From assembly GCA_031255495.1 (NCBI GenBank), contig JAIRSK010000073.1:1-25079 (forward strand): a stretch of DNA of 25,079 nt, given 5' to 3'. The first letter of the stretch is position 1. Each line of letters begins with the position of its first letter. Source of the DNA: Endomicrobiellum devescovinae. Its GTDB lineage: Bacteria; Elusimicrobiota; Endomicrobiia; Endomicrobiales; Endomicrobiaceae. The translations under genes and the position numbers were made by a program. The notes under the pieces are model-generated. The model had not been told where the DNA came from. It worked only from the letters and a program-made list of their open reading frames with translations, and made no database searches. Shown here piece by piece: positions 1 through 8,657 of the stretch.

Positions 1-399
1 AAGCAAATTTTGAAATCAGAAAAAAAGAAGAAGGTTGTTTCTGATGAAGAGAGCAATATAAAAGTTAACGATGATAATGATGATGCTATACAGCCTGAAG
101 ATTTAAAAATTGACGCTGAGATTTTTAAGTTCCCTCAATATGCAAAAAGCATACAGAAAAAAATAGCTGATGCATGGAAACATGATAAATGGAATAACTT
201 AAGAGTTGAAGTATTCTTTAGAATACATAGAGATGGGTCAGTTTCAGGTGTGAGAATAAAGAAATCTTCAGGGAATGCAAGTTTTGACGAGAATGGAGTA
301 AAAACAATTAAAGCTGCAGCGCCATTTGACAAACTTCCTGAAAGGTTCACAAGCAACACATTAAGATTTATTTTTGTATTTCAAAAAGGTAAAGTATAA
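1..399 (+). CDS. TonB/TolA-like energy-transducer C-terminal region (5' partial)
   Basis: The reading frame is open from base 1, so the gene begins upstream of the window and only its last ~132 codons are visible; a TTG at 10 is a possible but unneeded start. The visible part has a Lys-rich then Asp/Glu-rich linker (up to about residue 45 counted from the TTG at 10) and then a TonB/TolA C-terminal fold: an amphipathic start (YAKSIQKKIADAW), the strand-turn motif RIHRDGSVSGVRIKKSSG, a helix (FDENGVKTIKAA) and a last strand ending FIFVF. In the family this domain lies in the periplasm and touches outer-membrane receptors or Pal. The N-terminal membrane anchor is outside the window. ExbB/TolQ and ExbD/TolR genes follow directly, which supports the assignment. 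The linker is acidic rather than Pro-rich. TonB and TolA cannot be separated on this fragment. Confidence 0.75.
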   Translation, partial: KQILKSEKKKKVVSDEESNIKVNDDNDDAIQPEDLKIDAEIFKFPQYAKSIQKKIADAWKHDKWNNLRVEVFFRIHRDGSVSGVRIKKSSGNASFDENGVKTIKAAAPFDKLPERFTSNTLRFIFVFQKGKV

Positions 400-442
400 A
401 GAATTGTAGTGTAAAAACGGACAAAAAAAAGGAGAATATAAA

Positions 443-1084
443 ATGTTTGAAGGAAAAAGTTTAATTGAAATATTAAATATGGGAGGCTGGGTCTTATATG
501 TTCTACTAGGACTATCAATATCGTCTCTTACCGTAATTTGTTATAAATTTGTTGAATTCTGGCAAAAATCTAAAGTTAATAGGGCAGACTTTTTACCTGT
601 TCTTTTTGAAAAGATGAAAAATGATAACTTGGAAAAAGCTATAGAATATTGTGAGTCTGTCAATACGCCGATGGCAGCTGTTTCAAAAGCAGGAATAATT
701 GCTTTTAAATCAAGTAAAAATTTAGGTGAATTTATGGACAGAGAAATAATGATTCAAACTGTGGAATTAGAGAAATATATAACAATATTGGGAACAGTAG
801 GAAATATAGCGGTGTATATAGGGCTGTTTGGAACAGTATTGGGTATTATATCAGCGTTTCATGATATGTCTGCTATAGGAGCAGGAGGAATTACCGTTGT
901 TATAGGAGGTGTTTCAGAAGCTTTGATCGCAACAGCAACAGGATTGTTTGTTGCAATACCTGCGTCAACAGCGTACAACTTTTTTGTAAAGAAAATAGAT
1001 AAATTTATAGTTGGTATGGAGTATTGCTCGTCCGCAATAGAGGATAAGTTTAATTTAAATTATTTTCACAAGGGAAAGAAATAG
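443..1084 (+). CDS. MotA/TolQ/ExbB proton-channel family protein
   Basis: This 213-residue protein has the MotA/TolQ/ExbB layout: one membrane segment near residues 15-35, a cytoplasmic domain, and two long segments at about 115-140 (containing GNIAVYIGLFGTVLGIISAF) and 150-180 (GGVSEALIATATGLFVAIPA). The last two carry the conserved TVxGxI-like and EALxxTAxGL motifs. In the family the protein forms the inner-membrane pentamer through which protons drive TonB or TolA. The start is ATG 443 with a good Shine-Dalgarno, GGAG at 431-434. It lies between the TonB-like fragment and the ExbD/TolR gene, with no gap before the latter (TAG directly followed by ATG), so the three are almost certainly one operon. 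I cannot decide between the exb and tol paralogues. Confidence 0.93.
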   Translation: MFEGKSLIEILNMGGWVLYVLLGLSISSLTVICYKFVEFWQKSKVNRADFLPVLFEKMKNDNLEKAIEYCESVNTPMAAVSKAGIIAFKSSKNLGEFMDREIMIQTVELEKYITILGTVGNIAVYIGLFGTVLGIISAFHDMSAIGAGGITVVIGGVSEALIATATGLFVAIPASTAYNFFVKKIDKFIVGMEYCSSAIEDKFNLNYFHKGKK

Positions 1085-1489
1085 ATGAAAGCAAAAACAA
1101 ACAAAAGCACGGTAAAATCAGAGATAAACATAGCTCCATTTACTGACGTTGTTTTGGTTCTTTTGATTATTTTTATGATAGCAACACCAGCATTAATGCA
1201 GCCAGAAATACAAGTTAATTTGCCAAAAGCAGAGTCAGCAGATAGTGGGAATACGTCAACAAGTATAGAAGCTTTAATATCGCAAGATGGAAAAGTATCT
1301 ATAGATGGTAAAGTGATAGATTTATCAGATGTAGAAAGAGTTATAAGGGAATTACTTGCAGAAGACCCAACTAAATCAATTGTAATAAAAGGAGATGTAA
1401 AAGTAGATTACGATCACGTAATGCAGTTTATGGATAAAGCAAAAAAAGCTGGTGCAACAAAATTTGCTCTTGCTGTTGAGACTAAATAA
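1085..1489 (+). CDS. ExbD/TolR family biopolymer transport protein
   Basis: The 134-residue protein has the ExbD/TolR pattern: a short basic cytoplasmic tail, the motif INIAPFTDVVLVLLIIFM with the conserved membrane Asp at residue 21, one membrane helix (about 20-40), and a periplasmic domain of about 90 residues. That domain includes the family signature in which an ISQDGKVSIDGK strand pair is followed by VVIKGD-like and VMQFMDKAKKAG elements. The Asp is the proton-carrying residue in characterised members. ATG 1085 follows the ExbB/TolQ stop codon immediately; GGGA at 1074-1077 can serve as Shine-Dalgarno. It is the last gene of the visible TonB-ExbB-ExbD unit, before a 112-base gap. Confidence 0.93.
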   Translation: MKAKTNKSTVKSEINIAPFTDVVLVLLIIFMIATPALMQPEIQVNLPKAESADSGNTSTSIEALISQDGKVSIDGKVIDLSDVERVIRELLAEDPTKSIVIKGDVKVDYDHVMQFMDKAKKAGATKFALAVETK

Positions 1490-1561
1490 CTTATTTGCAA
1501 ATCAAACTAGATTATTCACGCCTTAGATTAAAAAAAATATAAACAATCTGACACAATTTTG

Positions 1562-1572
1562 TATAATATAAT
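1562..1572 (+). promoter_or_regulatory. Candidate -10 region(s) upstream of miaB
   Basis: The 112-base gap before miaB contains two overlapping perfect TATAAT boxes (1562-1567 and 1567-1572), preceded by TTTTG. No convincing -35 lies at 16-18 bases; the nearest similar hexamer, CTGACA at 1548-1553, is only 13 bases from the second box. Transcription from here would give a leader of about 25 bases containing the Shine-Dalgarno AGGA at 1591-1594. It is plausible as the promoter of the long miaB-to-lipoate-ligase block, since no other gap in that block is long enough to hold an obvious one. Confidence 0.4.
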
Positions 1573-1601
1573 AACCGTAATCATAGGGTTAGGAAAAATT
1601 T

Positions 1602-2858
1602 TTGAATTATTTTATTGAAACAATCGGCTGTCAGATGAATATGTGCGAGTCTGATAAACTAGGACTCGCGCTTTCAACTTACGGAGCTTCAAAAGTAAAT
1701 ATTTTGCAGGAAGCGAATATAGTAATACTCAATACATGTTCTGTTAGAGCGCAGTCCGAGCAGAAAGCGTTTTCTTTTTTAGGAAGAGCGGAAGAGTTTA
1801 AACAAGACAATCCAAACACTAAAATAGTTGTTATAGGCTGCATGGCGGAAAGAATAGGTTCTAAAATTAAACTACGTTTTAAAAGCGTTGATTTGATAGT
1901 AGGAAGTAAGGATATAGATAATGCAGCCTTAAAAATTGCAGATTTGTGCAATTTGTATGACTCTTCTTTTAATAAAAGTGAAGATTCTCAAAATATTGTA
2001 AGATATGTGACAATTATGAGGGGTTGCGATAATTACTGCTCTTATTGTGTTGTGCCGTTTGTTAGAGGCAGAGAAACAAGTCTTAATGCTTTAGATATAT
2101 TAAAAGAAAGTTCTTTGTTAGTAAAAAACGGTGCTAAAGAAATAATGCTTTTAGGGCAGAACGTAAATTCTTATAGATACAAAGACTTTAATTTTACTTC
2201 ACTGGTAAAAAATCTTGCGACTATCAACGGTCTTGAGCGTATAAGATTTATGACTAACCATCCAAAAGACTTAAGCGACGAACTTATAGAAATGATGGCA
2301 ACAGAGTCTAAAGTTTGTTCTCATATTCATTTGCCAATGCAGTCTGCTTCAAATAAGATTCTTAAAGCTATGAACAGAAAGTATAGTTACGAGCATTATA
2401 TTGACTTGGTCAAAAAATTAAGAATGGCAGTACCCGACATAAGCATAACAACTGATATTATAGTGGGTTTTCCAGGAGAAACAAAAGAAGATTTTGAAGA
2501 AACTTTTAAAGCCGTTAAGGAAATAAGATTTGGCGGATTATATGTTTTTAGATATTCTCCTCGTCCCAATACAAAAGCCGCAAATATGCCTGACAATGTT
2601 CCTTTGGAAGAAAAAAAGAGACGCCATAGACTTATACTTGAAGAATCTAATAAAATTTCTATTGAAATAGTTGCTTCAATGGTTGGCAGCGTTCAACAGG
2701 TTTTAGCCGAGAAGATAGAAAATGGCGTTATAGAAGCAAGAACAAGAGGCGGACGCAAGGTTTTTGTAAAAGGCAGCAGCGAAAAAGATTTAGGCAGACA
2801 TTTAAATGTAAGTATAAAAGAAGCTAAAATAAATTCTTTATTTGGCAATATTATATGA
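1602..2858 (+). CDS. miaB: tRNA-2-methylthio-N6-dimethylallyladenosine synthase MiaB
   Basis: MiaB is a radical-SAM enzyme that adds the methylthio group to i6A37 of tRNAs reading UNN codons. The 418-residue protein shows the UPF0004 domain with its three cluster cysteines (C10 in GCQMN, C46 in NTCSVR, C80 in GCMAER), the radical-SAM triad CxxxCxxC at C142/C146/C149 within RGCDNYCSYCVVPFVRGRE, the GQNVNSY motif and a C-terminal TRAM region (about 355-418). GCQMN and the RGCDNYCSYC block favour MiaB over RimO or MtaB. The start is TTG 1602, set by AGGA at 1591-1594 and by family alignment, since no ATG lies nearby. It overlaps the next gene by four bases (ATGA). Its pathway partner miaA, which supplies i6A37, lies at 7785-8648. 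Confidence 0.95.
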   Translation: MNYFIETIGCQMNMCESDKLGLALSTYGASKVNILQEANIVILNTCSVRAQSEQKAFSFLGRAEEFKQDNPNTKIVVIGCMAERIGSKIKLRFKSVDLIVGSKDIDNAALKIADLCNLYDSSFNKSEDSQNIVRYVTIMRGCDNYCSYCVVPFVRGRETSLNALDILKESSLLVKNGAKEIMLLGQNVNSYRYKDFNFTSLVKNLATINGLERIRFMTNHPKDLSDELIEMMATESKVCSHIHLPMQSASNKILKAMNRKYSYEHYIDLVKKLRMAVPDISITTDIIVGFPGETKEDFEETFKAVKEIRFGGLYVFRYSPRPNTKAANMPDNVPLEEKKRRHRLILEESNKISIEIVASMVGSVQQVLAEKIENGVIEARTRGGRKVFVKGSSEKDLGRHLNVSIKEAKINSLFGNII

Positions 2859-3400
2859 ACAAGTTTATAATTTGGTCTGTGCTGATTCTGGCGGTATTTT
2901 TTCTGGTAAATGTTGAATATAAAGTAGGATTGCTGGATAAAAAATACTATGATGAGTACATAAACGAATACTCAAACAAGTTTGGGGTAGATGCCCTGCT
3001 TGTTAGGTCAGTTATAAAGAAAGAATCTAACTTAAACCCAGAAACAGTTTCTAATAAAGGTGCTGTAGGGTTAATGCAGATTATGCCTAAAACGGCGCGA
3101 GAGATAGCTACACAGCTAAACATCTCCGATTATTCTTCGGATAAGCTAAAAGACCCCAAAATAAATATAATGTTTGGAGCATATTACCTAAGAAATCTAT
3201 TAGATTATTACAATAATAATCTAATATTGACTTTGGCGGCGTATAATGCGGGGATCGGCAACGTTGACATATGGCGTAGAGAAATTCCAGACTTAGCTAT
3301 AAATGCAGCAAAGATACCTTTTAACGAAACAAAAAACTATGTAAAATCTATAATGTTTATTTATAAAATTCATAAATTCATATCTCAAATAAAACTCTAG
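2855..3400 (+). CDS. Small membrane-anchored lytic transglycosylase (SLT domain)
   Basis: The 181-residue protein starts with an N-terminal membrane anchor or uncleaved signal (about residues 4-20) and continues as a soluble-lytic-transglycosylase domain (about 35-175). The SLT signatures are present: VRSVIKKESNLNP with the catalytic Glu at residue 57, GAVGLMQIMPKTA, and LAAYNAGIGNV. Such enzymes cleave the MurNAc-GlcNAc bond of peptidoglycan with formation of the 1,6-anhydro product, here on the periplasmic face. It is near the minimum size for the family and carries no LysM or other binding module. It is translationally coupled to miaB (ATGA overlap), with mutS only 10 bases downstream. Confidence 0.9.
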   Translation: MNKFIIWSVLILAVFFLVNVEYKVGLLDKKYYDEYINEYSNKFGVDALLVRSVIKKESNLNPETVSNKGAVGLMQIMPKTAREIATQLNISDYSSDKLKDPKINIMFGAYYLRNLLDYYNNNLILTLAAYNAGIGNVDIWRREIPDLAINAAKIPFNETKNYVKSIMFIYKIHKFISQIKL

Positions 3401-3410
3401 GTTAATCTCA

Positions 3411-5984
3411 ATGAGAAAAACATCTTCCGAGAAGTTGACGCCGTTAATGAGACAGTATTACAGTATTAAAAACAAATATCCGGATGTGATTTTGTTTTTC
3501 AGGCTTGGCGATTTTTATGAAATGTTCGGTGAAGACGCTGTACAGGCTGCTCCTGTTTTGGATGTTGTGTTGACCAATAGAGCTGGCACGCCGATGTGCG
3601 GTGTTCCCTATCATTCTGTGACTCCTTATATAAGAAAACTTATAACAACAGGATTAAAGGTTGCTGTGTGTGAGCAGCTTGAAGAGTCAAGCATTTCTAA
3701 AGGTATAGTGAAACGAGGGGTTACAAAAGTTATAACGCCCGGAACGATCTTAGAAGATACTCTTTTAGAGTCAAAAGAAAATAATTTCTTAATGTCTATT
3801 GTTTTTGACGAATACGCAATGTCTGTGGCACTTGCAGCAGCCGATATTTCAACAGGAGAATTTTTTGCTTCGGAGACTTCTTTAAAATTTCTTGACGCTG
3901 AAATTTCAAAATATAACCCGGGTGAGCTGGTTATATCTTCAAGCACTGCAAAAAATAAAAGAATTCAAGATTTTGCAGCAAGTGTTAAAACTCCTATTTC
4001 ATATGTGAATGATTGTTTCTTTGATTTTGAAAACTCAAAGAAAATAATAATAGAACATTTCGGCGAAGACTCATTCAAGGAATTAGGATTAAATCAAAAA
4101 GAAATTGTCCGTGCTTGCGGCGCTTTGGTTTCTTACATAAAAGAAATGCAGCCGCAAAGCGCTGGAATTTTTTCAAATATAAAGTACATAAATAATTCGG
4201 ATTTTATGTACTTAGATGCGGTCGCTATAAAAAATCTTGAGCTGCTTACCTCTTTGGCAAGCGGCAAATTTGAAAATTCTTTGCTGTCAGTAATAGATTC
4301 TACTAAAACACCAATGGGTGCAAGGACTATACGTAGATGGCTCACTAAACCGTTGCTAGATGTGTCCAAGATAGAGAATAGACAAAATGCGGTGAATTTT
4401 TTTATAGAGGAATCGGAGCTAAGAAAGGATATTGCGGAGAAATTTAAATATGTTTCTGATATTGAAAGAATAATTGCAAGAATATCGTCTGGAACTGCAA
4501 ATCCCAAAGATTTATCCGCTTTAAAAGATTCTTTAAAAGTTATAAATGACATCTCTAAAATTCTATCAGCAACGAAAAATTTGACTTTTAATATTCCTGA
4601 TAATATACGGATTATAGAAAAGATTTCTTCTTATATAGTTGACGAGCCTCCTGTATCTCTAAAAGATGGAAATGTAATAAGGAGCGGAGTTAATTCTGAA
4701 CTTGATGAATTAAGAAAAATATCAACAGACGCTAAGGGATTTATATCCAATCTTGAGGCAAAGGAAAGAGAGTCTTCAGGAATCAATAATCTTAAAATAG
4801 GATATACTTCTGTCTTTGGCTATTATATAGAAGTAAGCAAATCTAATGTGGCTTTAGCTCCAAAACATTACGTTCGCAAACAGACAGTTGCTACTGGCGA
4901 GAGATATATAACGGACGAGTTAAAATCATTGGAAGAAAAGATACTTTCTTCTCAGGAAAAAATTCTAAGACTTGAAAGCGATATTTTTAACTCTTTAAGA
5001 CAGGAACTTTCCCTATATACGTCAGATATTTTAAAGACATCGCAAATTATTTCAGAAATAGACGTGTTTTGTGGGTTTGCTTCAAACGCTTTAGAGTACA
5101 ATTATGTCTGCCCAAAAATTTCAAACAGTAAAGAGCTTTCCATAAAAGATGGAAGACATCCAGTTGTTGAAAGAATATTAAAAACTGGCGATTTTACAGC
5201 AAACGACGTTTTTTTTAATGAACAATCAAGAATAATGATTCTTACAGGTCCAAATATGTCTGGTAAATCAACTTATCTTAGACAGATAGCTCTTATTGTG
5301 ATAATGGCTCAGATAGGCTCTTTCGTTCCTGCGTCTGAAGCTGAAATAGGTATTGTTGACAGAATATTTACGCGCATAGGAGCTGGAGACAATCTTGCTG
5401 GCGGTGAGTCAACTTTTATGGTAGAAATGGCGGAAGCTGCCAATATTTTAAATCAATATACACAGAGAAGTCTTATAATCTTAGATGAAGTAGGCAGAGG
5501 CACCTCTACCTACGATGGAATGTCTATAGCATGGTCAATAATAGAATTTCTTGGTGACGCCAAAAGAAAGGCAAATGATGGCGCCAAAGTTTTATTTGCA
5601 ACGCATTACTTTGAACTTACGGCGCTTTCCGAAACTCTAAAAGGCGTTGTAAATTTCAGCGTTGATGTTAAAGAATGGAACGGAAATGTTATCTTTTTAC
5701 ATAAAATAATTGAAGGCAGTGCTGATAAGTCTTATGGAATACATGTGGCAAAAATTGCCGGGCTGCCTCATCAAGTGATAGAGAGAGCCTATAAGATTTT
5801 AAACAAACTTGAAACAGACTCTGCAGCTAAGTCAAAAGGTAATGATAACCAGATGGAGTTTTTATGTCAGGCTGAGCCTCAAGAACCTCAGATTTTAGTA
5901 GAATTAAGAAACGTTAATATAAATAACTTAAGCCCCATTGACGCTTTCAATTTACTTCGTCAATGGAAGGAAAAATACAGGTAA
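3411..5984 (+). CDS. mutS: DNA mismatch repair protein MutS
   Basis: This full-length MutS (857 residues) has its domains in the usual order. The mismatch-binding domain carries the Phe-x-Glu motif (F35 and E37 in GDFYEMF), followed by the connector, core/clamp and ABC-type ATPase. The Walker A motif GPNMSGKST starts at residue 613, and the Walker B Asp-Glu is at 692-693 in LDEVGRGTSTYDG. A QSAGIFSNIK-like region and GYYIEVSK in the clamp are also recognisable. It binds mismatches and small loops and recruits MutL. ATG 3411 has AGG at 3399-3401 as ribosome-binding site. mutL follows two bases after the stop, the conserved mutS-mutL arrangement. No disruption is seen, so mismatch repair should be active in this genome despite nearby broken genes. 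Confidence 0.97.
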   Translation: MRKTSSEKLTPLMRQYYSIKNKYPDVILFFRLGDFYEMFGEDAVQAAPVLDVVLTNRAGTPMCGVPYHSVTPYIRKLITTGLKVAVCEQLEESSISKGIVKRGVTKVITPGTILEDTLLESKENNFLMSIVFDEYAMSVALAAADISTGEFFASETSLKFLDAEISKYNPGELVISSSTAKNKRIQDFAASVKTPISYVNDCFFDFENSKKIIIEHFGEDSFKELGLNQKEIVRACGALVSYIKEMQPQSAGIFSNIKYINNSDFMYLDAVAIKNLELLTSLASGKFENSLLSVIDSTKTPMGARTIRRWLTKPLLDVSKIENRQNAVNFFIEESELRKDIAEKFKYVSDIERIIARISSGTANPKDLSALKDSLKVINDISKILSATKNLTFNIPDNIRIIEKISSYIVDEPPVSLKDGNVIRSGVNSELDELRKISTDAKGFISNLEAKERESSGINNLKIGYTSVFGYYIEVSKSNVALAPKHYVRKQTVATGERYITDELKSLEEKILSSQEKILRLESDIFNSLRQELSLYTSDILKTSQIISEIDVFCGFASNALEYNYVCPKISNSKELSIKDGRHPVVERILKTGDFTANDVFFNEQSRIMILTGPNMSGKSTYLRQIALIVIMAQIGSFVPASEAEIGIVDRIFTRIGAGDNLAGGESTFMVEMAEAANILNQYTQRSLIILDEVGRGTSTYDGMSIAWSIIEFLGDAKRKANDGAKVLFATHYFELTALSETLKGVVNFSVDVKEWNGNVIFLHKIIEGSADKSYGIHVAKIAGLPHQVIERAYKILNKLETDSAAKSKGNDNQMEFLCQAEPQEPQILVELRNVNINNLSPIDAFNLLRQWKEKYR

Positions 5985-5986
5985 AA

Positions 5987-7771
5987 ATGCCGATAAATAT
6001 TCTTTCTCAGGAAACCATTAATAAAATAGCTGCGGGGGAAGTTGTAGAACGACCTCTAAATGTCGTCAAAGAGCTTGTAGAAAATTCTTTAGACGCTTTT
6101 GCGTCTTCTGTAACCGTAGAGATAGAAAAAGCTGGTAAAAATCTTATAAGAGTTTCCGACAACGGTTGTGGCATGGATAAAAAGGATTTAGAGTTGTCTA
6201 TATTAAGGCACGCCACAAGCAAAATAGAAAATTTTGAGGATTTATCCCACATACACACAATGGGATTCAGAGGAGAGGCTCTGTCTTCCATAGCGGCTGT
6301 ATCTAATTTTGATGTAAAAACAAGAAAAAAGGGAGAATCTTCGGGTTGGAAGCTTTCAAGTAACGGCGGTAAAAATGTAAGCGTTGTTCCATGTTCAGGT
6401 TCAGAAGGAACAATAACCGAAGTCAGGGATTTGTTTTTTAACGTTCCAGCTAGACAAAAATTTTTGAAAAGCGATTCTACCGAGCGGTCTAGAATTATAA
6501 GTTCTTTTGAAGAAATTGCTCTCGCAAATCCAGAAATATCTTTTAAAATGTTTTCTGAAAATAAAACTGTTTTTTCAGCTTCTAAAACGAACAATAAACT
6601 TGAAAGAATTTCAGACATATTGGGTAAAGATTTTGCCAAAAACTTAAAGCGTGCAGAGGTAGAACACCCTAAAGTAGCGCTAGACATTTATTTTACTGGC
6701 AGAGATAACTCTCTTGCCAATAAAAAATATCAATATCTTTTTGTAAATTCTCGTCCAGTAAATTATCCTAAATGGCTTACACATTGCGTTTATCAAGCGT
6801 ATAGAGAGTCTATTCCGCATGACAGGCACCCCGGTATTCTAATTTACATTACAATTGATCCTTCAGAAATAGATGTAAATATACATCCGACAAAAAAAGA
6901 AGTAAAATTTGCCGATGAACAAAGTATGTACGATATTGTCTATAAAACTATAAAAAATACTCTTGTTTCGCATTCCTACCCTGAAATAAAAATAAATATT
7001 GAACCAAAAGAAGACGTGGCTTTAAAAACTCCATATACTCTAAATAATTTTACTCATCAACATAAAGAAAACTATTCTCTTAGAAAAGATGACAATGTTG
7101 TCGCTGAGCCAATATCAAAATATAATCCTAAAAATTATTCAATAGATAAGTACGCTAATGTTTTTGCCAGACAACAAGAGTTTTCTCCTGAGAGCTTTGA
7201 TGAAAATATAAAAGTTTTGGGGCAAACTTTTGGCACTTATATTGTTGTTGAAAATAAAGATAACTTGTATATTTTTGATCAACACGCTGCAGCGGAAAGA
7301 GTAAGGTACGAAGCTTATCTTTCTCAGATAAAAACTCAATCTTTGAAAATGCAGCAGTTGCTTATTCCTGAAACTTTTGACATATCTCCCAGCGGAGCGG
7401 CAGTTCTCAAAGCAAATATTGCTTTGTTTAATGAGCTAGGGATAATTATTGAAGAGTTTGGTCATAATTCATTTAGAATTACCGCATATCCCGCACTGCT
7501 TGGCAACGTGGCAATTGAGCAAATAATTAAAACTATAGTTTCAGATATAGAAGACGACAAGAATGCTGAAATGAAGGAAAAAACGGATAAGATTATTCGT
7601 TGTGCCTGCAGGTCTAGTATAAAGGCAGGAGACAGTGTCTCTTTTATTGAAACTAAAAAAATGATAAGCGATCTTTTCAAATGTAACCATCCTTTTACTT
7701 GTCCCCACGGCAGACCTACAGCTTATAGAATTTCTTTAAACGAACTAGAGAAATTCTTTAAACGTAAATAA
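5987..7771 (+). CDS. mutL: DNA mismatch repair protein MutL (endonuclease type)
   Basis: I chose ATG 5987 over the in-frame ATG 5963 because family members begin directly before INILSQETINKIAAGEVVER and AGG (5979-5981) is well placed; this gives 594 residues. The N-terminal GHKL ATPase shows E32-N33 in LVENSLDA, D58 in DNGCGM and GFRGEALSS from residue 93. The C-terminal domain carries the metal-dependent nuclease signature DQHA(x)2E(x)4E (D431-E442), plus ACR at 540-542 and CPHGRPT starting at C572. This matches MutL proteins that nick DNA themselves, so no MutH is needed. It sits in the mutS-mutL-miaA order; mutL-miaA adjacency is widespread in bacteria. Confidence 0.96.
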   Translation: MPINILSQETINKIAAGEVVERPLNVVKELVENSLDAFASSVTVEIEKAGKNLIRVSDNGCGMDKKDLELSILRHATSKIENFEDLSHIHTMGFRGEALSSIAAVSNFDVKTRKKGESSGWKLSSNGGKNVSVVPCSGSEGTITEVRDLFFNVPARQKFLKSDSTERSRIISSFEEIALANPEISFKMFSENKTVFSASKTNNKLERISDILGKDFAKNLKRAEVEHPKVALDIYFTGRDNSLANKKYQYLFVNSRPVNYPKWLTHCVYQAYRESIPHDRHPGILIYITIDPSEIDVNIHPTKKEVKFADEQSMYDIVYKTIKNTLVSHSYPEIKINIEPKEDVALKTPYTLNNFTHQHKENYSLRKDDNVVAEPISKYNPKNYSIDKYANVFARQQEFSPESFDENIKVLGQTFGTYIVVENKDNLYIFDQHAAAERVRYEAYLSQIKTQSLKMQQLLIPETFDISPSGAAVLKANIALFNELGIIIEEFGHNSFRITAYPALLGNVAIEQIIKTIVSDIEDDKNAEMKEKTDKIIRCACRSSIKAGDSVSFIETKKMISDLFKCNHPFTCPHGRPTAYRISLNELEKFFKRK

Positions 7772-7784
7772 GCGGAAATTGAAT

Positions 7785-8648
7785 ATGAGAAACGCAATAA
7801 TAGTTATCTCAGGACCTACTGCAAGCGGAAAAACAAAAAAAGCCGTTGAAATTTGCAAAGAAATAAACGGAGAAATAATCTCTTGCGATTCAAGGCAAGT
7901 TTATAAATATTTAGACATCGGAACAAATAAAGAAGGTATTTTTATACAAGACGGCATTCGTAAAATTGGCAGAATATGCCAGTTCTTGACGGACATTATA
8001 AATCCAAATGAAAATTATAATGCGATGGAATTTGTTAAAGATGCAGATTTAAAAATATCTGAAATTGTTAAGAATGGAAAAGTCCCTGTTATAGTAGGCG
8101 GTACGGGGTTATATATAAAAGCTTTGCTTTACGGTCTTGATGAGATGCCAAAAGCCGATGAGTCTGTGCGAAAAGAATTGAAAAGTAAAACTCAAGAGGA
8201 ATTGTATGAGAGTCTTTTAAAGTTAGATCCTGCAGCGGCAGAGAAAAATAAAAGAAATCCTCAAAGATTGCTTAGAGCATTGGAAATTAACATGCTTTCA
8301 GGGAAAACTACGGGAGCGCTTATTAAGCCGAAAGCTCTAAGATATAATTTTAAGCATTATAGTCTTATAGTTGAAAACGATATTCTTTATGATAGAATTA
8401 ATTCAAGATGTAAGCTGATGATAGAAAAAGGAATGATAGAAGAGACGGTCAAGATCTTAGATATGGGCTATGATAAAAATTGCCCTGCATTGAGCGGAAT
8501 AGGTTATAAACACGTAATTCAATATCTTGATAAGAAAATTTCAAAAGAAGAATTGATAACGGCTTTTGCAAAAGACACAAGACATTACGCTAAGCGCCAA
8601 AAAACTTGGTTTAAAGCTCAGCCTGACGTTGAATTTGTATTAGATTAG
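7785..8648 (+). CDS. miaA: tRNA dimethylallyltransferase MiaA
   Basis: MiaA transfers a dimethylallyl group from DMAPP to N6 of A37 in tRNAs reading UNN codons; MiaB (1602-2858) acts next. The protein shows the P-loop GPTASGKT at residues 10-17, the CDSRQVYKYLDIGT substrate motif, GGTGLYIKALLYG, and near the C terminus YAKRQKTWF (268-276). The length of 287 residues is typical. I place the start at ATG 7785, eight bases after GGA (7774-7776). A TTG at 7779 in the same frame is possible but too close to that site. It lies 13 bases after mutL and 9 bases before murJ. Confidence 0.96.
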   Translation: MRNAIIVISGPTASGKTKKAVEICKEINGEIISCDSRQVYKYLDIGTNKEGIFIQDGIRKIGRICQFLTDIINPNENYNAMEFVKDADLKISEIVKNGKVPVIVGGTGLYIKALLYGLDEMPKADESVRKELKSKTQEELYESLLKLDPAAAEKNKRNPQRLLRALEINMLSGKTTGALIKPKALRYNFKHYSLIVENDILYDRINSRCKLMIEKGMIEETVKILDMGYDKNCPALSGIGYKHVIQYLDKKISKEELITAFAKDTRHYAKRQKTWFKAQPDVEFVLD

Positions 8649-8657
8649 GGTTTAAGC

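Noticed and set aside
1490..1601. tRNA or small RNA in the largest gap
   Set aside because: No cloverleaf arms, T-loop motif or stable GC-containing hairpin is visible; only candidate -10 boxes and a ribosome site can be supported.
4133..4552. A 139-residue - strand frame inside mutS
   Set aside because: It is the complement of well-conserved mutS coding and shows no recognisable domain.
5963..5986. Upstream ATG as the mutL start
   Set aside because: Family alignment and the AGG just before ATG 5987 favour the later start; the eight extra residues are mutS tail coding read in another frame.
6007..6687. A 226-residue open frame on the - strand within mutL
   Set aside because: It lies fully opposite conserved MutL ATPase motifs, has no family resemblance and no ribosome site; it is a by-product of codon use on the coding strand.
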